From: Craspedostauros australis
Lineage: Eukaryota > Bacillariophyta > Bacillariophyceae > Mastogloiales > Achnanthaceae
Direction: 5' to 3'
DNA length: 64,000 bases
NCBI GenBank assembly: GCA_026770025.1
Contig: JAMXDE010000013.1
Location: forward strand, 558,001-622,000
The translations under genes and the position numbers were made by a program. Numbering within the stretch: position 1 is the stretch's first letter; every line of letters begins with the position of its first letter. Positions 19,817 through 32,800 of this stretch are shown here, piece after piece. The notes under the pieces are model-generated. The model was not told the origin of the DNA and ran no database searches. It worked only from the letters and a program-made list of their open reading frames with translations.

Positions 19817-22800
19817 TCATTCGAATGTTCTCGATGTGTCAAGGTACGACTTCTCGTGCTCGCGTTGCAAGTCGGCCTTGATGTTCTTGGTGAATCCGTC
19901 GCTTGTGTTCTGCTCGGATTTGACAAAAATGATTTCGATGGTTTTGTTGATTACCATGTTCCTCACGTAGTGATGGCGCACGTCGATGTGCCGCGATCGC
20001 TGGGATGTTGATGGGTTCTTGGCGATGAAGATTGCTCCGATGTTGTCCACGCGGACCTTGATCGGTGTCTTTACTGGGACGCCCACACTTTCGAGTAGCT
20101 GTACGATGAAGAAAATCTCCTTTGCCGCTTCGGAAAGGGCAACGTATTCTGCTTCGGATGAGTTGAGTGTGACGGCCTTCTGTGCCTTGGATCGCCAAAG
20201 GATTGGTACCTTGCACAGGTATAGGATGAATCCCCCTACGCTGATTCTCGTGTTCTTGTCTCCTGCATATTCGCTATCGCAGAAGAGTTCCATGTCCCAG
20301 CCGTCGTTAGCTGGACGCGCTGGATGGATCTTCAATCCATAGTCCTTTGTATCGATCACATACTTGATGATCCGATACATCTCCTTCATTGCGGCCTTGG
20401 TGGGCCCGATCAATACCTTGGAGAGTTCCCTCACAGGGTTCGCGATGTCTGGTCGCGAGTGCTTGATGAGGAAGAGTAGCATACCGACGCCTCGGCGGTA
20501 CTCGGCATGTTCTTCCGGTCCGACTTTCTGCAGTCCATTATCTTTGGATGGTCGTACGATGATCTGACCCGGGGTTCCCGGTGTCTCATAGCGTTGCATC
20601 TTCTCAACCTTGGTTCCGAACTCTTCAATGAGATGTTGGATGAGGTGTGGTTGACGCAATGTCGCTCTAGTCTTGTCATGGCTCAGTTCGATGTTGCAGC
20701 TGAGGTAGTCTCCGAGTCCACGCTCGATTGTCACCTTGAACTTGCTGCCTTGGATATCCTTCAGGAATGTCTCCAGTGCCTTGGAGTCTCCGCAGCAGAA
20801 GCAATCGTCCACGTAGATGGCCACGATCATGCTTCCTTCGTTCGTCTTCCTGTAGAACAGGCACGGGTCTGCTGCGCTCTGTTCGAAGTTGATGTTCTTG
20901 AGGGTCGATACCAACATTTTGAACCATTGCCTGGCGCTCTGCACAAGCCCGTAGATTGGCTTGTGTAGGGTCAGGGCTTCGTCTGGTTGATGATCCATCC
21001 CGTTGGGACAGTTCATGTAGATCTCCTCGTCGAGGTCTCCATGTAGGAATGCCGTTACGACATCGACGAGTGCGCAGTCCATCTTCTTGATCAGCATGAT
21101 CACCATCATGACTCGGTAGGTCACGTCATGGATGACGGGTGAGTAATGCTCTTGGAAGTCCACTCCTGCGATTTGTGAATAGCCACATGCAACGAGCCGT
21201 GCTCGATGTGTGCCGTCACGTTTCAGCTTGAAGACCCATTTGCACTTGCAGCACCTGCGGCCGCGTGGGATGGCGTCTCGTTTGATCTTGCTGTATACCT
21301 TGCGTGTGTCCATGGAGTCGAACTCCTTCTTGATGGCTGCTCGATATCCCTTCTGATGAATGGGATCTGGGTGATTGAAGGCTCCATCGAATGTTGTTGG
21401 TTCGATGTGCTTCTCTTGTTCCTTGTTCTCGTCCTGCATCGATAGTCCGATATCGATCGCTGGTGCATCGGTGATGATTGCGTTCATCCCGTATAGTCCT
21501 GTTGTGCTATGGTGAGTTATTTCGATGTCTCCTTCATCCACGATTTCTTCGTCATCTGTAGTTTCGTTGTTGGAGTCGTTAGTCACCTCGTCATTGAGTT
21601 CGTCACTCGTGTCATTGGATGATGGATCGCTCTCATAGCCTTCTTCCTTTCGACCTCGTTCGTTGAAGTCTGCGAGCTCACGCAGAGCTCTGGGAATACT
21701 CTTCCCTGTAGTTGATTTGGGGTTTGCTTCTCCCTTCCTGCCTCGTGCTTCGTGACGTCGGATCCTCTCCCTTCTAGCTATGTCACGCTTGCTTGGCTTG
21801 CTCGGTGGAGGTCCGGATGGTGTGCCATGTGTGGACCTTGCTGGTGTGTTCGGAGGAGTGACACCTGTGTCGTCGTCGGCTTCGTCGCCGGATGGTGTGA
21901 TCTCGTCATCCTCATGATTGGATTCGCTCCAATCTTCCTCGTTGTTATGGATTAGTTGGGTCACTGCTCCATCGTCCTCATCATCCTCATCATCACTGTC
22001 TGATAGGATATGGTATCTGTTGTCATTAGCGAAAGATACTCTCTTTGCTTTCGATGTTTGACGCGTTGCCGTTCTTGGCGTTGCTCCCTTCCGTCCGATG
22101 GTTGTGAAGCCGTCTGCGTCCGTTGTCTCTGCTTCGTTGGATATGTTCGGTGCTGGTGCCCAGCCACGGAACTGTCCGTATGATTGGTTGAGCCACTTAA
22201 TGTCACGTGAACAAATGAGTGACTTGGTTGATGGTCTGTACATGTTATAGACCCCTGATGCGTGTTGGTGTGCATATCCGATGAACACCATCTCTTCTCC
22301 TCTATTCTTGAGCTTGGCGGTAATCCCGCCGTAGGTAGTCTTCACAACACCCACCTCTCCGAAAGTGCGGAGTGCATCCGCGTATGGTGGATCGTTGCCG
22401 AAGAATTGTCGATGTGGTGACTCCTTTTGATTCTTCGCTACGGTGATGTTTGCGATGGCGGTGGCAGTGCTAGCAGCTGCTGCCCACAGGCCATGCCTAT
22501 ATTCTTCGTCGAGCTGTGCTCCGTTGAGCATGGAGCGGATCTTGGTGTAGAGGTACGCGAACTTGCGTTCTACTCTACCGTTCTGTTGCGGCGTGTTCGA
22601 TGCCGTGAATTCGAATTTCACGTTCAGTCCTGCATCGATGAGAATGTCCTGCGTGGATTTGTTCTCTCCGCTGTTGTCACCTCGGAGGATGATCTGTTGG
22701 TCACCTGTGTGTGACTTGATCGTTTGGATGAATCGTTTAATGTACCCTGGTTGATCACTCTTGTTCTTGAGGAAGAAACTCCAGCAGTGATCCGTGCAGT

Positions 22801-25800
22801 CGTCCACGATCAGGGTCCAGTAGCGTTTATCTCCGAAGCTTATGTGTTTAGTGTAACTAATGTCAATGAAGAGCCGTTCGCCACGGCGAGTTGCTCTTGG
22901 AATGGTTGCCTTCGGGATGTTCTTCACTCTTGCGTTCGCGACCGCGCAGTCGCGACATACCGGCATCTCGCCGATAATCTTCCATCCGTATTGGGCGGCT
23001 GTTCGCTTCATGGTTTCGAGTGGCGCGTGGCCGAACATTCGATGCAGGCTCACCGCGCTGATCTCCTTGGATGGATTCTTGACGATGGCTGTGCAAGTCT
23101 TGTCGTCGATCGTTGGCATGATGGGATGCATCTGCACTCCCGTGATGAATCCGTTGGCTGTGGGGAAGACTCGGTCGAATACGATCTTCGTTCCGGATCC
23201 GTTGATGATGTCCATCAGGATGCCGTTGTTACCAAGCTGGTAACCGTTGTACAGAGCCTTGTTCGTGGAGAAAAGGTTCACCGCCATTTTCGGTGTGTAC
23301 TTCACATCATCGAGCCGGATGATGTGGCCAGTGTTGTCTCGTTGCTTGACCTTCAAGCGAATGGATCCCATTTTGGGAGAGTCCAGCTTCGTGCTGTCTC
23401 CCACTTGGACGAAGGACTTGACGTACCGCACGTTGAAGAGAGCGGCGTCTGAATTGACGATGTGACACGAAGCTCCGCTGTCGGCGAGCCAGGTGTCCTT
23501 GTTGATCTTGTCCTTGTATCTGGTGCTCAGCTCGTGGAGCTGCTCTACGGCTGCTGCAGCTATCTCGTCGTCGAAGCTGCCGTGATCGTCATCCTCGTGA
23601 ACTCCATCTTCGTTGTATGGATTGTGATGTTCCTCGTCATCCATGTCGTCGGGTAGTTGTGCGTAGTCCGATGGAATCGTGTTGTTTCGATGTGATCCTG
23701 TGGCTGGATCGTATGGGTGGACGCGTGGTCGCTCGCGCAAGAGCACACGCATGCATCCTCCAAGGATGTAATGCAGATCCGTCTCTGGGATCGTCTCTGT
23801 CTCGTTCGCTTCCAGTATGCGATTGATGACGACCGTGTTGGCGAGAATCTCTTCGATTGATCTGAAGTTCTCGGATAGGATGGATCCCATCATGTTCACC
23901 CATATTGGTCTGAGCACTCCTTGCACATGCCCTGGGAAGAGGTTCGTTCCTGCTTCCATTATTGCATCGAAGATGAGTTGCTTCTGGATCACCATTGCTG
24001 TTTCTGTTGCGTATGGGATGGTATAATGACGATGAATGTGGTTGGATTCGTTGGGATTCTCAATCGCTGGAAATTCGATGTCTCTTGGATAGACGACGCG
24101 CTCGTTTGGATTGAAGCTGTCGTCCGGATGATCTTCGGTATCATCGCTGTCATCTTCGTCGAAGATGCCCGATCTGTTGTTCCCCGCCGCTGGAGGAGGC
24201 GGCGCCGCGCCGCTGTTCGTTTCGTCTTGGCCTCTGTCATCGGCCTCTTCACTCATGGCCTCTTCGATGTCGCTATCGTTGGCCTCGCTGTCCATCTCAG
24301 CTTCGTCGCCGTATGAACCGATCAGGTCGTGCGCGTTGAAGCAGCATTCGTAGCTCACTTCGCGTCTTGGATCCACCTCGTGGATGATTGGCTCCTCACT
24401 GAGCCACGCCGGGACGATCTCATCGCCCTGCACTTCGTCGTCATTCCCGACGCACTCGAAGTTATCGAAGAAGGAGTCTTCGATGTAGTCGTCGGACACC
24501 AACATGCAGAGTGGCAAATCCTTTGCCGAGAGTACCATCTCGTACCCGCTCTTGTCGTGTCCTTCCGTAGCCGCGTTGGCTTGTTCGTTGGCCTTCTTGT
24601 TCTCGTTGAACTTCTTCTTTCGGCACTCCGCCTCGCGGTGTCCGAAGATGCCACAGTAGTTGCACTTCCCGTTGAAGCCGCTCCCTTTGTTGCGATTGTT
24701 GTTGCGCTTTCCGTTCATCTTGTTGTTGTTTTTCTTGTTGTTCGATTTCTTGCGTTCTGGACAATCGGCGGATCTATGGCCATACACGCCACAGTTGTGG
24801 CAAGTACCCTTGAAGTTACCGGTGCTCGTGAAGCCGGTGTCGTTGCTCTTCGTGTTGCTGTCTTGGAAATCGTCGACGTATGCCTTGCCTCCTCTGTGAG
24901 TGGCGTATGCAGTACGGAGTACTCCTCTGATCGTGTTGATGGTAATCAGTTCCGGATTGAACGTGAGTTGGAGTTGGAAGTTCACGATGTGAGTTCTGTA
25001 CTCGTTGCTCACCGTGCTGAGGATCTGCATGATCATTTCCTCGTCCGTGATCTCGTACTTGACATCGTGGAGACGCGATCGTAGACTCTCGAGGCGTGTG
25101 ATGTAGATGTCGGGGTCTGTGTCTCTCTTCATCCTTTCGTTGTTGAATTGGCGCTTGAGTTTGATCTTCGTCACCGCGTCGGATGGTCGGAACTTCTCCG
25201 CGAGAACGTTCCACGCTGCGTATGCGTCTCCTTCGGGGTAGTCGTCGGAGATGCATTGGTTGATGTACTGGATGGCCTGCTTGCCTTTTCCTTTCTCTGC
25301 ATCCATCATGAGGATCAGATCGCTGAAGCAGTCGCATCCCAGCTCGTAGATCTCTTCCATCGCATCCTTGTCATTGCCGGTGGCTGCCGCGATCTCACTC
25401 AATGTTGGCACCTTGGTTTTGCCCAACATCACGTCTCTCGTCTTCTGTGCACGAGCGTATGCTTTCGCTTGGGACTCCCATGCGCTGTAGTCTTCCTGTT
25501 CACCGCTGAACATCGGCGCCTTGATGCGTCGCTTGTTCATGTTGGCTGATGTCGCCATGTTGATTCGTTGTTTCGTTGTAGGTGCGCTCGCGCCCTTGAT
25601 TTCCGTCTGTTTCTGTGTTGTCACTTTTTCGATTTTCGCCTGTTGTTGCGCGGAGATTGTTTTCGTCACAAATTCTCCTCCTGGTGGTGTCTCACTTTTA
25701 CCACCTCGTTTGGCTGTGCGAATGCTCTTCGTCACACCAGTCTCCTCTTGCTTGATCGCCTTGAAGATCCTCTCCTCCTCGCGATGTAGCCTCGCAGACC

Positions 25801-25963
25801 GTTCTTCTTCGGTCTCGTCGATTGCGCTTGCGTCTGCGCCTGATAGGACAGTAGCCGCGGCTGCTTCCTTCTCTTGTCGTGGTGGAGTCTCACTCGCACC
25901 TTCTTCTCGCTTGATGGTCGGGTTGGACAGAGGGATTTCTCTCAATTCCTCTTCCTCGCTCAT
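19817..25963 (-). CDS. Copia B2 gag-pol polyprotein (2048 aa)
   Basis: Same length and layout as the B1 polyprotein (gag, two zinc knuckles, acidic and helical insert, protease, integrase, reverse transcriptase, RNase H), with only a small number of residue differences. It looks whole. It shares variants with B3 at both ends of the protein, while its middle is nearer to B1, a mosaic that suggests recombination among B copies. Confidence 0.93.
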   Translation of the reverse strand: MSEEEELREIPLSNPTIKREEGASETPPRQEKEAAAATVLSGADASAIDETEEERSARLHREEERIFKAIKQEETGVTKSIRTAKRGGKSETPPGGEFVTKTISAQQQAKIEKVTTQKQTEIKGASAPTTKQRINMATSANMNKRRIKAPMFSGEQEDYSAWESQAKAYARAQKTRDVMLGKTKVPTLSEIAAATGNDKDAMEEIYELGCDCFSDLILMMDAEKGKGKQAIQYINQCISDDYPEGDAYAAWNVLAEKFRPSDAVTKIKLKRQFNNERMKRDTDPDIYITRLESLRSRLHDVKYEITDEEMIMQILSTVSNEYRTHIVNFQLQLTFNPELITINTIRGVLRTAYATHRGGKAYVDDFQDSNTKSNDTGFTSTGNFKGTCHNCGVYGHRSADCPERKKSNNKKNNNKMNGKRNNNRNKGSGFNGKCNYCGIFGHREAECRKKKFNENKKANEQANAATEGHDKSGYEMVLSAKDLPLCMLVSDDYIEDSFFDNFECVGNDDEVQGDEIVPAWLSEEPIIHEVDPRREVSYECCFNAHDLIGSYGDEAEMDSEANDSDIEEAMSEEADDRGQDETNSGAAPPPPAAGNNRSGIFDEDDSDDTEDHPDDSFNPNERVVYPRDIEFPAIENPNESNHIHRHYTIPYATETAMVIQKQLIFDAIMEAGTNLFPGHVQGVLRPIWVNMMGSILSENFRSIEEILANTVVINRILEANETETIPETDLHYILGGCMRVLLRERPRVHPYDPATGSHRNNTIPSDYAQLPDDMDDEEHHNPYNEDGVHEDDDHGSFDDEIAAAAVEQLHELSTRYKDKINKDTWLADSGASCHIVNSDAALFNVRYVKSFVQVGDSTKLDSPKMGSIRLKVKQRDNTGHIIRLDDVKYTPKMAVNLFSTNKALYNGYQLGNNGILMDIINGSGTKIVFDRVFPTANGFITGVQMHPIMPTIDDKTCTAIVKNPSKEISAVSLHRMFGHAPLETMKRTAAQYGWKIIGEMPVCRDCAVANARVKNIPKATIPRATRRGERLFIDISYTKHISFGDKRYWTLIVDDCTDHCWSFFLKNKSDQPGYIKRFIQTIKSHTGDQQIILRGDNSGENKSTQDILIDAGLNVKFEFTASNTPQQNGRVERKFAYLYTKIRSMLNGAQLDEEYRHGLWAAAASTATAIANITVAKNQKESPHRQFFGNDPPYADALRTFGEVGVVKTTYGGITAKLKNRGEEMVFIGYAHQHASGVYNMYRPSTKSLICSRDIKWLNQSYGQFRGWAPAPNISNEAETTDADGFTTIGRKGATPRTATRQTSKAKRVSFANDNRYHILSDSDDEDDEDDGAVTQLIHNNEEDWSESNHEDDEITPSGDEADDDTGVTPPNTPARSTHGTPSGPPPSKPSKRDIARRERIRRHEARGRKGEANPKSTTGKSIPRALRELADFNERGRKEEGYESDPSSNDTSDELNDEVTNDSNNETTDDEEIVDEGDIEITHHSTTGLYGMNAIITDAPAIDIGLSMQDENKEQEKHIEPTTFDGAFNHPDPIHQKGYRAAIKKEFDSMDTRKVYSKIKRDAIPRGRRCCKCKWVFKLKRDGTHRARLVACGYSQIAGVDFQEHYSPVIHDVTYRVMMVIMLIKKMDCALVDVVTAFLHGDLDEEIYMNCPNGMDHQPDEALTLHKPIYGLVQSARQWFKMLVSTLKNINFEQSAADPCLFYRKTNEGSMIVAIYVDDCFCCGDSKALETFLKDIQGSKFKVTIERGLGDYLSCNIELSHDKTRATLRQPHLIQHLIEEFGTKVEKMQRYETPGTPGQIIVRPSKDNGLQKVGPEEHAEYRRGVGMLLFLIKHSRPDIANPVRELSKVLIGPTKAAMKEMYRIIKYVIDTKDYGLKIHPARPANDGWDMELFCDSEYAGDKNTRISVGGFILYLCKVPILWRSKAQKAVTLNSSEAEYVALSEAAKEIFFIVQLLESVGVPVKTPIKVRVDNIGAIFIAKNPSTSQRSRHIDVRHHYVRNMVINKTIEIIFVKSEQNTSDGFTKNIKADLQREHEKSYLDTSRTFE

Positions 25964-26045
25964 TCAGCCTGCTGCTCTTGAATGACGTTCGTCTTCCTCG
26001 TATGATCCGATCCGCGGGCTCGCCCTGATCTATCGTTTATAAACG

Positions 26046-26858
26046 TGTTGGCAAGTTCCGCGCACGGTAACTTACGATCGTGGAAGGTGGTGTTGGTTGA
26101 TAGTCGTTCGTTTGCTATTTCATTACTTGGCTACTCCGATCCTCTTGGTGTACGCCCGTTCTCTTGCCCGATGCTCTCGGCGCTTCAATCTGTTTCGTAG
26201 ATTCAGTTCTTCGAAACGTTCCCGACACGACACGACTATGAGTCGGTGTGCGAGATCCTCTCTCGCTCCTCTCTGTATTCTCTCTCTTGACATCGTACAC
26301 TCATGCTGCACGATACTCCGTGTTCGATGCGTATTCCGCATTCGACACTCCGTTCGTTTAGTACTGGTTCCTACTCCATGAGTACTCGCCATTTGAAGTT
26401 CACCTTCTGTATCCATCATGCTGATCCTCTTCAGTCATCGGATCTTCACCTCCTGCTCTGACTTGGAGACAGATGTCGACGTGGTGACATGATGACATCT
26501 TGTCGACGTCAGTAGGTGTCCTTCTGCTCTCCAGATGTCACGTTCCATCGGTGATGCAGTGGTCTGTCAGATGATATCGTCATCTGAGGTTTAGTTGGGA
26601 AGTACCTCGAGATTCTCTTGGTACCATTGATGGATGGACGGACGATTTTCCAATTCTCTCAGAAATCGTAATTTGCAAATTTCCTCCAGAAATCTTGCCC
26701 CTTTTCGTGTGTTCCGTTTCCCCTGTAATTCTGACGAATCACAGTACACTATCGACACGAATGTAGTTATACCGTCCAAGTGCGTATGAGAGAATAACGG
26801 GTGAACGATGCACATATACACGTACATCTCGACATATACTCACATGTACATCTCGACA
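26046..26858 (-). repeat. Central LTR shared by B2 and B3
   Basis: Complete 813-bp LTR. It serves as the 3' LTR of B3 and the 5' LTR of B2; no host DNA separates the two internal regions. Confidence 0.93.
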
Positions 26859-26878
26859 CCCTTCCTATGTGCATTCGG

Positions 26879-29800
26879 TCATTCGAATGTTCTCGATGTG
26901 TCAAGGTACGACTTCTCGTGTTCGCGTTGTAAGTCGGCCTTGATGTTCTTGGTGAATCCGTCGCTTGTGTTCTGCTCGGATTTGACAAAAATGATTTCGA
27001 TGGTTTTGTTGATTACCATGTTCCTCACGTAGTGATGGCGCACGTCGATGTGCCGCGATCGCTGGGATGTTGATGGGTTCTTGGCGATGAAGATTGCTCC
27101 GATGTTGTCCACGCGGACCTTGATCGGTGTCTTTACTGGGACGCCCACACTTTCGAGTAGCTGTACGATGAAGAAGATCTCCTTTGCCGCTTCGGAAAGG
27201 GCAACGTATTCTGCTTCGGATGAGCTGAGTGTGACGGCCTTCTGTGCCTTGGATCGCCAAAGGATTGGTACCTTGCACAGGTATAGGATGAATCCCCCTA
27301 CGCTGATTCTCGTGTTCTTGTCTCCTGCATATTCGCTATCGCAGAAGAGTTCCATGTCCCAGCCGTCGTTGTCTGGACGCGCTGGATGGATCTTCAATCC
27401 ATAGTCCTTTGTATCGATCACATACTTGATGATCCGATACATCTCCTTCATTGCGGCCTTGGTGGGCCCGATCAATACCTTGGAGAGTTCCCTCACAGGG
27501 TTCGCGATGTCTGGTCGCGAGTGCTTGATGAGGAAGAGTAGCATACCGACGCCTCGGCGGTACTCGGCATGTTCTTCCGGTCCGACTTTCTGCAGTCCAT
27601 TATCTTTGGATGGTCGTACGATGATTTGACCCGGGGTTCCCGGTGTCTCATAGCGTTGCATCTTCTCAACCTTGGTTCCGAACTCTTCAATGAGATGTTG
27701 GATGAGGTGTGGTTGACGCAATGTCGCTCTAGTCTTGTCATGGCTCAGTTCGATGTTGCAGCTGAGGTAGTCTCCGAGTCCACGCTCGATTGTCACCTTG
27801 AACTTGCTGCCTTGGATATCCTTCAGGAATGTCTCCAGTGCCTTGGAGTCTCCGCAGCAGAAGCAATCGTCCACGTAGATGGCCACGATCATGCTTCCTT
27901 CGTTCGTCTTCCTGTAGAACAGGCACGGGTCTGCTGCGCTCTGTTCGAAGTTGATGTCCTTGAGGGTCGATACCAACATCTTGAACCATTGCCTGGCGCT
28001 CTGCACAAGCCCGTAGATTGGCTTGTGTAGGGTCAGGGCTTCGTCTGGTTGATGATCCATCCCGTTGGGACAGTTCATGTAGATCTCCTCGTCGAGGTCT
28101 CCATGTAGGAATGCCGTTACGACATCGACGAGTGCGCAGTCCATCTTCTTGATCAGCATGATCACCATCATGACTCGGTAGGTCACGTCATGGATGACGG
28201 GTGAGTAATGCTCTTGGAAGTCCACTCCTGCGATTTGTGAATAGCCACATGCAACGAGCCGTGCTCGATGTGTGCCGTCACGTTTCAGCTTGAAGACCCA
28301 TTTGCACTTGCAGCACCTGCGGCCGCGTGGGATGGCGTCTCGTTTGATCTTGCTGTACACCTTGCGTGTGTCCATGGAGTCGAACTCCTTCTTGATGGCT
28401 GCTCGATATCCCTTCTGATGAATGGGATCTGGGTGATTGAAGGCTCCATCGAATGTTGTTGGTTCGATGTGCTTCTCTTGTTCCTTGTTCTCGTCCTGCA
28501 TCGATAGTCCGATATCGATCGCTGGTGCATCGGTGATGATTGCGTTCATCCCGTATAGTCGTGTTGTACTGTGGTGAGTTATTTCGATGTCTCCTTCATC
28601 CACGATTTCTTCGTCATCTGTAGTTTCGTTGTTGGAGTCGTTAGTCACTTCGTCATTGAGTTCGTCACTCGCGTCATTGGATGATGAATCGCTCTCATAG
28701 CCTTCTTCCTTTCGACCTCGTTCGTTGAAGTCTGCGAGCTCACGCAGAGCTCTGGGAATACTCTTCCCTGTAGTTGATTTGGGGTTTGCTTCTCCCTTCC
28801 TGCCTCGTGCTTCGTGACGTCGGATCCTCTCCTTTCTGGATATGTCACGCTTGCTTGGCTTGCTCGGTGGAGGTCCGGATGGTGTGCCATGTGTGGACCT
28901 TGCTGGTGTGTTCGGAGGAGTGATACCTGTGTCGTCATCGGCTTCATCGCCGGATGGTGTGATCTCATCATCCTCATGATTGAATTCGCTCCAATCTTCC
29001 TCGTTGTTATGGATTAGTTGGGTCACTGCTCCATCGTCCTCATCATCCTCATCATCACTGTCTGATAGGATATGGTATCTGTTGTTATTAGCGAAAGATA
29101 CTCTCTTTGCTTTCGATGTTTGACGCGTTGCCGTTCTTGGCGTTGCTCCCTTCCGTCCGATGGTTGTGAAGCCGTCTGCGTCCGTTGTCTCTGTTTCGTT
29201 GGATATGTTCGGTGCTGGTGCCCAGCCACGGAACTGTCCGTATGATTGGTTGAGCCACTTAATGTCACGTGAACAAATGAGTGACTTGGTTGATGGTCTG
29301 TACATGTTATAGACCCCTGATGCGTGTTGGTGTGCATATCCGATGAACACCATCTCTTCTCCTCTATTCTTGAGCTTGGCGGTAATCCCGCCGTAGGTAG
29401 TCTTCACAACACCCACCTCTCCGAAAGTGCGGAGTGCATCCGCGTATGGTGGATCGTTGCCGAAGAATTGTCGATGTGGTGACTCCTTTTGATTCTTCGC
29501 TACGGTGATGTTTGCGATGGCGGTGGCAGTGCTAGCAGCTGCTGCCCACAGGCCATGCCTATATTCTTCGTCGAGCTGTGCTCCGTTGAGCATGGAGCGG
29601 ATCTTGGTGTAGAGGTACGCGAACTTGCGTTCTACTCTACCGTTCTGTTGCGGCGTGTTCGATGCCGTGAATTCGAATTTCACGTTCAGTCCTGCATCGA
29701 TGAGAATATCCTGCGTGGATTTGTTCTCTCCGCTGTTGTCACCTCGGAAGATGATCTGTTGGTCACCTGTGTGTGACTTGATCGTTTGGATGAATCGTTT

Positions 29801-32800
29801 GATGTACCCTGGTTGATCACTCTTGTTCTTGAGGAAGAAACTCCAGCAGTGATCCGTGCAGTCGTCCACGATTAGGGTCCAGTAGCGTTTATCTCCGAAG
29901 CTTATGTGTTTAGTGTAACTAATGTCAATGAAGAGCCGTTCGCCACGGCGAGTTGCTCTTGGGATGGTTGCCTTCGGGATGTTCTTCACTCTTGCGTTCG
30001 CGACCGCGCAGTCGCGACATATCGGCATCTCGCCGATAATCTTCCATCCGTATTGGGCGGCTGTTCGCTTCATGGTTTCGAGTGGCGCGTGGCCGAGCAT
30101 TCGATGCAGGCTCACCGCGCTGATCTCCTTGGATGGATTCTTGACGATGGCTGTGCAAGTCTTGTCGTCGTTCGTTGGCATGATGGGATGCATCTGCACT
30201 CCCGTGATGAATCCGTTGGCTGTGGGGAAGACTCGGTCGAATACGATCTTCGTTCCGGATCCGTTGACGATGTCCATCAGGATGCCGTTGTTACCAAGCT
30301 GATAACCGTTGTACAGAGCCTTGTTCGTGGAGAAAAGGTTCACCGCCATTTTCGGTGTGTACTTCACATCATCGAGCCGGATGGTGTGGCCAGTGTTGTC
30401 TCGTTGCTTGACCTTCAAGCGAATGGATCCCATTTTGGGAGAGTCCAGCTTCGTGCTGTCTCCCACTTGGACGAAGGACTTGACGTACCGCACGTTGAAG
30501 AGAGCGGCGTCTGAATTGACGATGTGACACGAAGCTCCGCTGTCGGCGAGCCAGGTGTCCTTGTTGACCTTGTCCTTGTATCTGGTGCTCAGCTCGTGGA
30601 GCTGCTCCACGGCTGCCGCAGCTATCTCATCGTCGAAGCTGCCGTCATCGTCATCCTCGTGAACTCCATCTTCGTTGTATGGATTGTGATGTTCCTCGTC
30701 ATCCATGTCGTCGGGTAGTTGTGCGTAGTCCGATGGAATCGTGTTGTTTCGATGTGATCCTGTGGCTGGATCGTATGGGTGGACGCGTGGTCGCTCGCGC
30801 AGGAGCACACGCATGCATCCTCCAAGGATGTAATGCAGATCCGTCTCTGGGATCGTCTCTGTCTCGTTCGCTTCCAGTATGCGATTGATGACGACCGTGT
30901 TGGCGAGAATCTCTTCGATTGATCTGAAGTTCTCGGATAGGATGGATCCCATCATGTTCACCCATATTGGTCTGAGCACTCCTTGCACATGCCCTGGGAA
31001 GAGGTTCGTTCCTGCTTCCATTACTGCATCGAAGATGAGTTGCTTCTGGATCACCATTGCTGTTTCTGTTGCGTATGGGATGGTATAATGACGATGAATG
31101 TGGTTGGATTCGTTGGGATTCTCAATCGCTGGAAATTCGATGTCTCTTGGATAGATGACGCGCTCGTTTGGATTGAAGCTGTCGTCCGGATGATCTTCGG
31201 TATCATCGCTGTCATCTTCGTCGAAGATGCCCGATCTGTTGTTCCCCGCCGCTGGAGGAGGCGGCGCCGCGCCGCTGTTCGTTTCGTCTTGGCCTCTGTC
31301 ATCGGCCTCTTCACTCATGGCCTCTTCGATGTCGCTATCGTTGGCCTCGCTGTCCATCTCAGCTTCGTCGCCGTATGAACCGATCAGGTCGTGCGCGTTG
31401 AAGCAGCATTCGTAGCTCACTTCGCGTCTTGGATCCACCTCGTGGATGATTGGCTCCTCACTGAGCCACGCCGGGACGATCTCATCGCCCTGCACTTCGT
31501 CGTCATTCCCGACGCACTCGAAGTTATCGAAGAAGGAGTCTTCGATGTAGTCGTCGGACACCAACATGCAGAGTGGCAAATCCTTTGCCGAGAGTACCAT
31601 CTCGTACCCGCTCTTGTCGTGTCCTTCCGTAGCCGCGTTGGCTTGTTCGTTGGCCTTCTTGTTCTCGTTGAACTTCTTCTTTCGGCACTCCGCCTCGCGG
31701 TGTCCGAAGATGCCACAGTAGTTGCACTTCCCGTTGAAGCCGCTCCCTTTGTTGCGATTGTTGTTGCGCTTTCCGTTCATCTTGTTGTTGTTTTTCTTGT
31801 TGTTCGATTTCTTGCGTTCTGGACAATCGGCGGATCTATGGCCATACACGCCACAGTTGTGGCAAGTACCCTTGAAGTTACCGGTGCTCGTGAAGCCGGT
31901 GTCGTTGCTCTTCGTGTTGCTGTCTTGGAAATCGTCGACGTATGCCTTGCCTCCTCTGTGAGTGGCGTATGCAGTACGGAGTACTCCTCTGATCGTGTTG
32001 ATGGTAATCAGTTCCGGATTGAACGTGAGTTGGAGTTGGAAGTTCACGATGTGAGTTCTGTACTCGTTGCTCACCGTGCTGAGGATCTGCATGATCATTT
32101 CCTCGTCCGTGATCTCGTACTTGACATCGTGGAGACGCGATCGTAGACTCTCGAGGCGTGTGATGTAGATGTCGGGGTCTGTGTCTCTCTTCATCCTTTC
32201 GTTGTTGAATTGGCGCTTGAGTTTGATCTTCGTCACCGCGTCGGATGGTCGGAACTTCTCCGCGAGAACGTTCCACGCTGCGTATGCGTCTCCTTCGGGG
32301 TAGTCGTCGGAGATGCATTGGTTGATGTACTGGATGGCCTGCTTGCCTTTTCCTTTCTCTGCATCCATCATGAGGATCAGATCGCTGAAGCAGTCGCATC
32401 CCAGCTCGTAGATCTCTTCCATCGCATCCTTGTCATTGCCGGTGGCTGCCGCGATCTCACTCAATGTTGGCACCTTGGTTTTGCCCAACATCACGTCTCT
32501 CGTCTTCTGTGCACGAGCGTATGCTTTCGCTTGGGACTCCCATGCGCTGTAGTCTTCCTGTTCACCGCTGAACATCGGCGCCTTGATGCGTCGCTTGTTC
32601 ATGTTGGCTGATGTCGCCATGTTGATTCGTTGTTTCGTTGTAGGTGCGCTCGCGCCCTTGATTTCCGTCTGTTTCTGTGTTGTCACTTTTTCGATTTTCG
32701 CCTGTTGTTGCGCGGAGATTGTTTTCGTCACAAATTCTCCTCCTGGTGGTGTCTCACTTTTACCACCTCGTTTGGCTGTGCGAATGCTCTTCGTCACACC